From the NCBI GenBank assembly GCA_002508545.1, contig DAVH01000058.1:22686-35357 (forward strand): a stretch of DNA of 12,672 nt. The letters run 5' to 3'. A model generated the notes under the pieces. That model was not told the origin of the DNA. It saw only the letters and a program-made list of their open reading frames with translations, and searched no databases. The position numbers were made by a program, and so were the translations under genes. The DNA comes from Methanomassiliicoccus sp. UBA6. Its GTDB lineage: Archaea > Thermoplasmatota > Thermoplasmata > Methanomassiliicoccales > Methanomassiliicoccaceae. Shown piece after piece: positions 1 through 5,884 of the stretch. Each line of letters opens with the position of its first letter. Positions within the stretch are counted from its first letter, which is position 1.

Positions 1-169
1 CGTCCAGCTCCACCAGCTGGGCGGCGTCGATGATCAGCACTCCCCTGTGGTGGGAATCGACCCTCAGGTGGAAGCGGTGGTGCTCGAGCGCCCCCTTCCC
101 GTCGTACTTCCACACCCCCTGCGGGAGACCTTTGCCGGTAAGCTCGGCCCAGCGGCTTCCCAGCGACAT
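1..169 (-). CDS. N-terminal part of a probable radical SAM enzyme (partial, runs off window)
   Basis: A 56-codon open frame starts with ATG at 169 and leaves the window at base 1. It begins MSLGSRWAELTGKG and continues with a GVWKYDGKG stretch, then HRFHLRV and GVLIIDAAQLVEL. From memory, this GKG-x-P-x-GVW-x-YDG / RFHLR / GVLI-x-A-x-x pattern opens a family of radical SAM proteins with a small beta-rich, PqqD-like N-terminal domain that could bind a peptide. The CxxxCxxC cluster motif would lie outside the window, so the enzyme class is inferred. The frame is supported by TGATG overlap with the stop of the upstream gene and by a GGAGGT ribosome binding site eight bases before the ATG, lying inside the last codons of that gene. 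The context suggests it acts on the Cys-Ala tail of the preceding protein. CDS confidence is high; radical SAM identity is about 0.5. Confidence 0.7.
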   Translation of the reverse strand, partial: MSLGSRWAELTGKGLPQGVWKYDGKGALEHHRFHLRVDSHHRGVLIIDAAQLVELD

Positions 170-1809
170 CACCGTCCACCTCCGGCACAGGCGCAGGCGC
201 ACGCACAGGCGCAGGCGCAGCTCCGGCCCCCTGACCCTCCGAACCCTCCGCTGGAGGCGGAGGTCGAGGTGACGGGGACGGGATTGGTGAAGGGGACCAC
301 CTGACGAGCGAGGCCTTTCATGTCATTGACCAGATTGTTGCTCGCGGTCTTGACCTTGCTGACGTAGTCCTGGGCGATGTTGCCCCCTCCGGACGTCGGG
401 AAGCCCGGGACCCCCGAGCGCCCCACAGGGTAGGGATGCCCGATAAGGATGGGCAGAGGGAATATCGTCCTCCTCATCCTGCCCTCGTAGTCGCGGTCGA
501 TCATCATCCAGTCGTTCTTCTCGTTGAGCACGGCTGCGATCTCCTCCGGCGTCTTGGCCTCGGTCACCTGCTTCCAGGCCTTGTCCACGATCGTGCTGTA
601 GTAGGTCTTGGTGGCGTTGAAGTCGAAGCCTTCCACCTTCTTGGAGGTGGACTTTATGAGGTCGACCAGACAGGACCTCAGCAGGTTGCGGTCCATCGTC
701 CCGTCGGGCCTGATGGCGTTGAGGTAGGCGGTCTCGTAGGCGTGCTCGCCGGCGCCGTTGATCTTCTCCAGGCGCATGGGCAGGTTCTCCGAGAGCACCC
801 TGACCTTGCCCTTCCGGATGAGACCGAAGAGGATCATGGTAGCGACGTTCTCGAGCGGGCGCTCCATGATGACCGCGGCCTCCACGGCGGTGAGGTCCCT
901 CCGCGGGCCGGCGCCCACCACGCTGAGCTTTGGCTCGAAATAGTCCTCCCGGCGCTTGGCCGCTCCCCGGACCGCGGAGATGATGCCCCCTATGACCAGG
1001 GCGACGAAGATCAGCGGGAGGAGCAGGCACGCGAGAACGCCGATGTCCTCGATTATATCGCCCCCTCCGCCGTTGGCATTGGGGTCGGTGGACGGGTCGA
1101 AGTAGGTCTGAACGTACACCTTGGGGAATCCTGCACCAACGTCGTAGGCCCCGTTCGCCTGTTCTCTCGGGTCGACGTCGGTGGCCTCCCAGGTAGCCAC
1201 CCCACGGCCGATAGCGTCGTCGAAGTAGATCTGATCGAACGCCTGGTTCTGCAGCCAGGTGACCTCCGAAAGGTCGGTCATGCCCTCGGGCAGGATTATC
1301 GACGCGTTCAGCAGGCCGGTGTTGCCGTTCTGGAACTGAGGATCGAACCACGTCGGGGTGAAGGCGATCCCGGCCATGCTCTCGTTGTTCAGGTCGGAGT
1401 ACACCATGTGAGGGTTGTTGATGTGAAAGAAAAGGGCGAACGACCCGCCGCCCTGCACCACGGGATCCAGCTCCACCGCCACGCCAGGGTTCACGAACGG
1501 GGACGTGGTCGGGGTGACCGCCCGCTCCTGGCCGTCGATCACCACGCGGGCGGTCGCGGTGGAGAGATCGTACAGGCTGTTGGGCATTCCGATGTCCACC
1601 CCGTCGAGGTAGCCGACATTGGTGAAGACGAACATGTAGTCGATGTCCACGCTGCCGTCCTGCATGACGGTGACGTTGACCCTCTCCTCCGCCACTGAGA
1701 AGGAGTAGTTCTGCGCCGTGGCCGAGGAGACCGGGCCTCCGGGCGCGGCGACCGCCACGATGAGCAGGGCGATGACCAGGCCGGCGGCGAGGAGACGGGA
1801 CCTCACCAT
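169..1809 (-). CDS. DUF2207-like membrane protein with C-terminal (Cys-Ala)6-GGGR tail
   Basis: A 546-residue protein of unknown function. Residues 1-32 form a signal peptide or N-terminal membrane anchor. Residues 35-250 are a probable extracellular beta-rich domain that resembles the N-terminal part of DUF2207 (YciQ-like) proteins. A hydrophobic helix at about 257-280 is followed by the basic stop-transfer sequence RGAAKRR. The cytoplasmic part from about 285 starts with a winged-helix-like segment (DLTAVEAAVIMERP, then ILFGLIRKGKVRVL), as in DUF2207. After a Gly/Ser linker (520-529) the chain ends SCACACACACACAGGGR, six exact Cys-Ala pairs at 531-542. The inferred topology puts this tail in the cytosol. 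Its start overlaps the stop of the zinc-ribbon gene by 7 bases, and its TGA overlaps the next ATG, so the three genes are one translationally coupled operon. The tail could be a modification substrate or a metal-binding strand. Family placement is moderate; the tail itself is seen directly. Confidence 0.9.
   Translation of the reverse strand: MVRSRLLAAGLVIALLIVAVAAPGGPVSSATAQNYSFSVAEERVNVTVMQDGSVDIDYMFVFTNVGYLDGVDIGMPNSLYDLSTATARVVIDGQERAVTPTTSPFVNPGVAVELDPVVQGGGSFALFFHINNPHMVYSDLNNESMAGIAFTPTWFDPQFQNGNTGLLNASIILPEGMTDLSEVTWLQNQAFDQIYFDDAIGRGVATWEATDVDPREQANGAYDVGAGFPKVYVQTYFDPSTDPNANGGGGDIIEDIGVLACLLLPLIFVALVIGGIISAVRGAAKRREDYFEPKLSVVGAGPRRDLTAVEAAVIMERPLENVATMILFGLIRKGKVRVLSENLPMRLEKINGAGEHAYETAYLNAIRPDGTMDRNLLRSCLVDLIKSTSKKVEGFDFNATKTYYSTIVDKAWKQVTEAKTPEEIAAVLNEKNDWMMIDRDYEGRMRRTIFPLPILIGHPYPVGRSGVPGFPTSGGGNIAQDYVSKVKTASNNLVNDMKGLARQVVPFTNPVPVTSTSASSGGFGGSGGRSCACACACACACAGGGR
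184..219 (-). repeat. Hexanucleotide repeat encoding the (Cys-Ala)6 tail
   Basis: Six tandem hexamers, read on the minus strand as TGY-GCS units, encode the alternating Cys-Ala tail. The copies are not identical: four Cys codons are TGC and two TGT, and one Ala codon is GCG among GCC. Both the amino-acid pattern and a nearly repetitive DNA tract are therefore present. Such a tract can expand or contract by slippage, so tail length may vary between strains. Confidence 0.85.
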
Positions 1810-2180
1810 TTAGGGGCCTCCTCCAGCGCGTAGACCGTGCCGCAGTACGGGCACTTCACCATGATGCCTCCCTGCACCACCCGCAGGTCCTTGTCCTCCA
1901 GCGGCGCCCCGCAGCTGCGGCAGGTGAGCTGCTTCTGGTCGAGCTTTCCCGAGCCGCTCATCTGCACGTTGAAGGTCTGGTTGACGAGCTTGGGCTTGGC
2001 CGCCTCGATCTTCTCCACCCTGTAGATGTAGAAGAGCAGACCGATGGCCACCACCACCATGACCGCGCCGATCGCGATGTTCTCGTACGCTCCATCGACC
2101 CCGGCGATGATGAATATCCCGCCCAGCAGGATAAGGAAGATGGCCAGGACGGTGATGAGGCCGCTCAGCAGCTTGTTCAT
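1803..2180 (-). CDS. Two-helix membrane protein with C-terminal zinc ribbon
   Basis: A 125-residue protein with two hydrophobic helices, about residues 5-27 and 34-53, joined by a short acidic loop. A basic linker leads to a cytoplasmic zinc ribbon with Cys87-x2-Cys90 (CRSC) and Cys110-x2-Cys113 (CPYC). The ribbon resembles those of small archaeal and bacterial membrane adaptor proteins; I do not recognise a specific named family. It is the first gene of the minus-strand operon and overlaps the DUF2207-like gene by 7 bases. An AGGGG sequence five bases before the ATG fits a ribosome binding site, and a TATA-like element lies about 38 bases upstream. Its co-transcription with a Cys-rich-tail membrane protein suggests a partner in the same membrane complex, for example in metal or redox handling, but that is inference. 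Confidence 0.88.
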   Translation of the reverse strand: MNKLLSGLITVLAIFLILLGGIFIIAGVDGAYENIAIGAVMVVVAIGLLFYIYRVEKIEAAKPKLVNQTFNVQMSGSGKLDQKQLTCRSCGAPLEDKDLRVVQGGIMVKCPYCGTVYALEEAPKW

Positions 2181-2210
2181 TTAACCCCTGGCAAGGCAAT
2201 CGACCGGTCC

Positions 2211-2224
2211 GCTAATAAAATTAA
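2211..2224 (-). promoter_or_regulatory. Probable promoter (TATA-like) for the 2180-to-1 operon
   Basis: On the minus strand the sequence reads TTAATTTTATTAGC, an AT-rich block in a GC-rich setting, centred about 38 bases before the ATG at 2180. The spacing fits an archaeal TATA box with a transcript start near 2190 and a short leader that contains the AGGGG ribosome binding site. It overlaps the last codons of the SDR gene, so the operon probably has its own promoter. Confidence 0.45.
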
Positions 2225-3087
2225 TCACCGGCGACCTCCGGTGCGCGTCCTTCCAAGCCGGTCAGCCGGGCACAAATCTCCCACAGTCTCCTGGCCGCAC
2301 CCCGGTCATAGGAGATGGGCGAGGATTGCCGGGCCCTTTCCCTCACGAAATAGCGGCCGGTGACGCCCTCCACTTCCGGGGAGGAGGCGAGATAGATCGG
2401 CGTCCTCGCCCCCATCTCCGGGCTCAGCTCGAACGGGCGGATGACGACCAGGCCGAAGCGCACCAGGCCGGAGGCCTCGTTCCCGAACCGGGTCCGCACC
2501 CCTCCTGGGTGCAAGCAGTTGGAGGTGACCCCGGTCCCCTGCAGCCGGCGGGCCAGCTCGTAAGCGAACATCACGTTGGCGAGCTTGGCCTGGCTGTACG
2601 CCTTGAACGGGCGGTATCCTCTTTCCAGCATGAGGTCGTCGAAGTGTATCTTGCCGGCATAGTGGGCCGCGGAGCTGACGGTGATGATCCGAGAAGGGGC
2701 CGACGCGATCATGAGATCCAGCAGGAGGTTGGTGAGCAGGAAGGGGGAGAGGTGATCGAGGGCGAAGGTGTACTCGAAGCCGTCCACGGACAGCCTCCTC
2801 TTCCCCACGATGGTGCCGGCATTGTTGATCAGGACGTCGAGCCTGCCGACCTTCGCCCTTACCCTGTCGGCCAGGTCCCTGACCTCGGCCATCGAGGAAA
2901 GGTCCGCTCGCATGAGGGCCGGGCTGGCCCCGGTCGCGCGGGCGATGCTTTCTCCCACGGCGGCGAGCCTGTCATCGCTGCGGCCCACCAGGACCATCGA
3001 GGCTCCCATCTTGGCGAGGCCTCGGGCGGTCGCCTTCCCGATGCCAGAGGTGGCACCTGTGACCAGGACGACCCTCCCTTTCATCAT
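2221..3087 (-). CDS. Short-chain dehydrogenase/reductase (SDR), retinol-dehydrogenase-like
   Basis: A 288-residue classical-type SDR, an NAD(P)(H)-dependent cytosolic oxidoreductase. The cofactor motif TGATSGIG is at residues 10-17, and NNAG at 88-91. The catalytic serine is in ITVSSAAH (Ser138/139), with Tyr164 and Lys168 in YSQAK. HPGGVRT at 193-199 is the usual segment after beta-6. The GRSDD segment (35-39) after beta-2 carries an Arg at 36, which favours NADP(H). The long C-terminal part and HPGG motif resemble retinol dehydrogenase/WW-oxidoreductase-like SDRs, whose substrates in archaea are not known. Two ATGs are adjacent (3087 and 3084); a GGGAGG lies 17 bases upstream, too far to be a convincing ribosome binding site. 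It ends just before the zinc-ribbon operon promoter and is divergent from the glycoside hydrolase gene. Confidence 0.93.
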   Translation of the reverse strand: MMKGRVVLVTGATSGIGKATARGLAKMGASMVLVGRSDDRLAAVGESIARATGASPALMRADLSSMAEVRDLADRVRAKVGRLDVLINNAGTIVGKRRLSVDGFEYTFALDHLSPFLLTNLLLDLMIASAPSRIITVSSAAHYAGKIHFDDLMLERGYRPFKAYSQAKLANVMFAYELARRLQGTGVTSNCLHPGGVRTRFGNEASGLVRFGLVVIRPFELSPEMGARTPIYLASSPEVEGVTGRYFVRERARQSSPISYDRGAARRLWEICARLTGLEGRAPEVAGD

Positions 3088-3147
3088 GCTGTTGACTATG
3101 CCAACCTCCCGCTAAAAACGGTGTCGCCGAAGGAGTGAATGGGGGCC

Positions 3148-3169
3148 TAATTATCAAAATAAATAATTA
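3148..3169. promoter_or_regulatory. AT-rich perfect inverted repeat in the divergent promoter region
   Basis: TAATTAT at 3148-3154 is matched by ATAATTA at 3163-3169 with an 8-base spacer. The block lies between two divergent genes and is suited to TATA elements in both directions. Read on the minus strand it could supply the TATA box for the SDR gene; on the plus strand it lies upstream of the glycoside hydrolase TATA-like element. Some of the symmetry may simply follow from AT richness. Confidence 0.35.
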
Positions 3170-3182
3170 ATCTGGCGGCTCA

Positions 3183-3209
3183 TAATTTATCATTATCCCG
3201 AGTGATAAT
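3183..3209 (+). promoter_or_regulatory. Probable promoter with operator-like inverted repeat for the glycoside hydrolase gene
   Basis: TAATTTAT at 3183-3190 is TATA-like and would place the transcript start near 3210-3215. ATTATC at 3192-3197 and GATAAT at 3204-3209 form an inverted repeat with a 6-base spacer, lying between the TATA-like element and the expected start. That is a typical position for an archaeal repressor to block polymerase. The evidence is sequence pattern only. Confidence 0.35.
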
Positions 3210-3255
3210 CAAATGCAAAACCTCTTCAAATATCCCCGTTTTGGTTGGAATACAG

Positions 3256-3271
3256 CTCTGTCGAAACAGAG
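3256..3271 (+). promoter_or_regulatory. Leader hairpin abutting the ribosome binding site of the glycoside hydrolase
   Basis: CTCTGT (3256-3261) and ACAGAG (3266-3271) form a perfect 6-bp stem around a CGAA loop. The 3-prime arm runs into the GAGAGGG ribosome binding site at 3269-3275, which precedes the TTG start at 3283 by seven bases. Formation of the stem would hide part of the site. The leader downstream of the predicted transcript start would be about 70 bases, long for archaea. Translational control is inferred. Confidence 0.35.
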
Positions 3272-3282
3272 AGGGATGCCTA

Positions 3283-5367
3283 TTGGAAAAAAAGAAAAGT
3301 AGACTAGCGGTAGCTTTCGCGGTGATGGCCTTGCTGTTGCCGGGGATGCTGCTGATCTCCAACATTCCGACCTCTTCGGCCGCTGCTCCCGATAGTATCG
3401 GTATAAACGATATAGGGAGGGTGACCGTATCCGGCCCTGACATCCTTGTGGACGGCAAGAAGCCGAACCACCAGTTCTACGGCGTGGTAGATACCACTGC
3501 CCTCGCGTTCGCGATCGAGACGTACATCGATGGCAACCGCAACGTGGCTGGTTGGACGTCGGTGTTCAACGCTCCGGACACCGGGACCCATGTCCCGGTG
3601 ACCCCGAACGACACTCCGGACGCATTCTGGAACCAGTACTTCGCCCAGATGAAGTACTATGGTGTCAACCTCGTGCGCATAGGCGCCGGGGATACCTGGG
3701 GAACCGAGCACCAGTACGATGCCTGGATGAATCACCGGGAGGAGTACTACGACCTGCTCCACACCATGAGCTACTACGCTCAGGCCCATGGGGTATGGCT
3801 ATGCTTCGTCGTGGCGGGTGCTCAGGAATATCCGACCTACCATTACTACGGATCGGGCAGCGTGTTCGAACCGTCCTCCTCGGCCTTCGCCAACTTCATC
3901 GAGTACTCCAAGGCGACCATGGTTGAGCTGGAGAACGAGAACGCGATCGCGATGTACGATCTGTTCAACGAGCCTGACCACAACAATGTGAACAGCAACT
4001 ACTGGCAGGGTAACAAGGTCAAGTACAACCAGTGGTCCCTGGCGGTGGACAAGGCCACCGCCGGCGTGAGCACCCACCCCCGTACCCTGGGAGTGGCGGG
4101 CTTCGGGAACCTGTTAGGCATGACCCAGGAGGACTTCGACCTCTCGACCGGAAAGGCCGGGTTCGAGATCCTCCACCGGCACTACTACGGCTCGAACACT
4201 GACAAGACCAACTTCGAGCTGCCCGAGCAGTGGGCCAAGGAGGTCAACAAGCCCCTGTTCTGGGGCGAGCTGGCCAACAACGGCCCGTATCCCCTGGTGA
4301 AGTACGACTTCGGCGAGAAGGCCATCTGGTCCGCCGGAGGGCAGGCTATCACCTCCATGGTGCTGACCGGCACCCACGCCTACCCGTACACCGGTGGTGT
4401 ACTGGGCAAGGACGTGCCGGCCAAGCCGAGCAACTGGAAGGGCGGGCACAGCAGCTCGGCTGCTGCCCACCCCCTTAAACTGGACTTCACCTCGTCCCCC
4501 TCCAAGGAGGACAAGGTGGGTTCCCCCTACGAGTATAAGGTGACCGGCAACAAGAAGGCGTCCATCAAGGTGGACACCGATGCCAGCTTCCTGCTCTTTG
4601 ACTCCGATGACTCGGTCATCCGGGGGATTCCCGGAAAGCCCGGCAACTACACGATCAAGGTGATCATGCAGGCCGATGGCCAGGAGGTCAAGCAGGAGTA
4701 CACCCTGTCCGTCGCGGACGCCCCCGAGATAGGTACCGCGACCATCAACGCCCAGGAGATCTCCAAGGGCGAGTACAGGTTCACCTACGATGCCCAGCTG
4801 GCCGATGGCCCCGTGAGATCGGTGGAGTGGGACTTCGGCGACGGCTCGAGGTCCTCCGATGCATCTCCGGTCCACACCTTCGCTGAGGGCGAGTACCTGG
4901 TCACTCTCACCATCACCGGTGAGAACGGGTCGGTCATGAGCACCACCTACGGCCTGGAGACCGGGAACGTTGTGCCGGGCGCGAAGCCCGGGCAGTCCAT
5001 CGCCGGCGCCGTTGGCTGGGGCACCACCAACTCGGTGCTGATGATCGTCGGCCTGGTATGCGCCTCGGTCGTCGGGCTGATCGGCTACTACTCCGTGAAC
5101 CGCGGAGGAAGGTACTCCTACCGCCGCACCGGGAACGTCAAGTTCCCCGATCCCCGCTCCATCGTTCAGACCGGCATTGAGACCGTCAGGCTGCTGAAGG
5201 GCATGAACTACCCCGACCGCAAGCTGATGAAGGAGCTCTGCCTGTACCTCCTGAAGATAGTGAGGAACAAGGGCTTCGGACTCGTGCTGCTGATCAAGGA
5301 GCAGGCCCTGGAGAGCTTCAAGCTGATGAAGGACACGGCCTCCAAGCACCTGCGTCCCCGCAAGTGA
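3283..5367 (+). CDS. Secreted, membrane-anchored GH-A clan (GH5-like) glycoside hydrolase with PKD domain
   Basis: A 694-residue surface protein if TTG at 3283 is the start. That start gives a textbook signal peptide (MEKKKSR, hydrophobic core, TSSAAA near residue 33) and has GAGAGGG upstream; a GTG at 3202 in the same frame lies at or before the likely transcript start. The catalytic domain spans about 45-375. It has the acid/base motif DLFNEPDH (Glu230), HRHYYG at about 298-303, and the nucleophile motif FWGELANNG (Glu329), as in clan GH-A barrels. The Trp that usually follows the nucleophile on the last strand is not evident, so substrate class is open. An Ig-like segment follows (about 400-485), then a PKD domain (about 485-560) with WDFGDG at 516-521. 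A single membrane helix (about 584-603) precedes a basic 90-residue cytoplasmic tail. It probably hydrolyses a polysaccharide or glycan at the cell surface. Confidence 0.85.
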   Translation: MEKKKSRLAVAFAVMALLLPGMLLISNIPTSSAAAPDSIGINDIGRVTVSGPDILVDGKKPNHQFYGVVDTTALAFAIETYIDGNRNVAGWTSVFNAPDTGTHVPVTPNDTPDAFWNQYFAQMKYYGVNLVRIGAGDTWGTEHQYDAWMNHREEYYDLLHTMSYYAQAHGVWLCFVVAGAQEYPTYHYYGSGSVFEPSSSAFANFIEYSKATMVELENENAIAMYDLFNEPDHNNVNSNYWQGNKVKYNQWSLAVDKATAGVSTHPRTLGVAGFGNLLGMTQEDFDLSTGKAGFEILHRHYYGSNTDKTNFELPEQWAKEVNKPLFWGELANNGPYPLVKYDFGEKAIWSAGGQAITSMVLTGTHAYPYTGGVLGKDVPAKPSNWKGGHSSSAAAHPLKLDFTSSPSKEDKVGSPYEYKVTGNKKASIKVDTDASFLLFDSDDSVIRGIPGKPGNYTIKVIMQADGQEVKQEYTLSVADAPEIGTATINAQEISKGEYRFTYDAQLADGPVRSVEWDFGDGSRSSDASPVHTFAEGEYLVTLTITGENGSVMSTTYGLETGNVVPGAKPGQSIAGAVGWGTTNSVLMIVGLVCASVVGLIGYYSVNRGGRYSYRRTGNVKFPDPRSIVQTGIETVRLLKGMNYPDRKLMKELCLYLLKIVRNKGFGLVLLIKEQALESFKLMKDTASKHLRPRK

Positions 5368-5406
5368 AACCCCTCAAACCCCTTTCCCCTTTTACTCATT
5401 TTAACA
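5368..5406 (+). terminator. Pyrimidine-rich probable terminator after the glycoside hydrolase
   Basis: Immediately after the TGA the plus strand is almost free of G and includes CCCCTTTCCCCTTTTACTC and then CATTTTAAC. Archaeal polymerase stops at T-rich tracts without needing a hairpin, and the two T runs fit this. No stem-loop was seen. Confidence 0.45.
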
Positions 5407-5461
5407 CATTGCGTTGCGCCAGTGATCGACCCCCATCTCAGCGAATAACGAGGTCACATCC

Positions 5462-5716
5462 ATGTTATGGATGTTCATCGATGGGGGCCGGGACCCGCGT
5501 GCGGACCATGAACGATCGGCCCCTTTCTATACATCAGAGATACGGACCTTCAGGCCGAACGGCAAAAGGTGGAGGACGAGAGCCATGGCGTTCCGCGGGA
5601 CGATGGCCAAGTCACTGTTCAGCATGCCGCGGATGAGCTACAGGAACATGCCGGCGCTCGGGAGTGCAGGCATGAGGCGCGATACCAAGGCCACCTCCCC
5701 GTACGGAGGCTCTTAA
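5462..5716 (+). CDS. Possible small basic protein, 84 residues, unrecognised
   Basis: ATG at 5462 is preceded by GAGGT at 5450-5454 with a 7-base gap, a good ribosome binding site. The product is rich in Arg, Lys and Met, with no predicted membrane helix and no motif I recognise. From about residue 31 codon use matches neighbouring genes (high G/C at third positions, AGG for Arg); the first 30 codons match less well. It lies in an otherwise empty 517-base gap between the glycoside hydrolase and the alpha/beta hydrolase. Its stop TAA overlaps the ATG of the next small frame. It could be a genuine small gene, a remnant of a larger gene, or chance. Confidence 0.35.
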   Translation: MLWMFIDGGRDPRADHERSAPFYTSEIRTFRPNGKRWRTRAMAFRGTMAKSLFSMPRMSYRNMPALGSAGMRRDTKATSPYGGS

Positions 5717-5850
5717 TGATCTGGGGAACGAAGACGGCCGTGGTGAGCGGCCCGACCACCAGACCTCGATGTGAGGCCCTGGTGAAAGCCATGGACTACA
5801 CGATGCCATTCCTTCGTGATCGTGCGATGCTCGACACCCAAAATATGTGA
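5716..5850 (+). CDS. Possible 44-residue protein overlapping the preceding small ORF
   Basis: The frame begins MIWGTKTAVVSGPTTRPRCE and ends at TGA 5848-5850. Its ATG shares a base with the previous stop (TAATG), and GGAGG at 5705-5709 lies six bases upstream, which is ideal spacing. The first 15 codons have genome-like third positions; the rest have more A/T, and its end overlaps the TATA-like element of the next gene. No family is recognised. Coupling signals are the main support. Confidence 0.3.
   Translation: MIWGTKTAVVSGPTTRPRCEALVKAMDYTMPFLRDRAMLDTQNM
5840..5847 (+). promoter_or_regulatory. TATA-like element for the alpha/beta hydrolase
   Basis: AAAATATG preceded by CACCC lies 38-45 bases before the ATG at 5885. 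A transcript start near 5870 would leave a short leader that still includes the GGGAGG at 5873-5878. Confidence 0.4.
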
Positions 5851-5884
5851 ACCGGCCCTGCGGTCCCTTCCCGGGAGGCCGATC

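Noticed and set aside
436..1698. Long plus-strand open frame (420 codons) opposite the DUF2207-like gene
   Set aside because: It is the antisense of a gene with clear domains. The product is rich in His, Val, Gly and Asp without any motif, a usual shadow in GC-rich DNA.
3202..3282. 27-residue N-terminal extension of the glycoside hydrolase from GTG 3202
   Set aside because: It has no ribosome binding site, lies at or before the likely transcript start, and would bury the signal peptide; TTG at 3283 fits better.
3276..3302. Eight-codon upstream frame (MPIGKKEK) overlapping the TTG start
   Set aside because: The ribosome binding site is only one base from this ATG, too close for use; it probably exists by chance.
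4114..5349. Long minus-strand open frame (411 codons) opposite the glycoside hydrolase
   Set aside because: Low-complexity Gly/Val/His/Leu product; the plus-strand gene has catalytic, PKD and membrane features.
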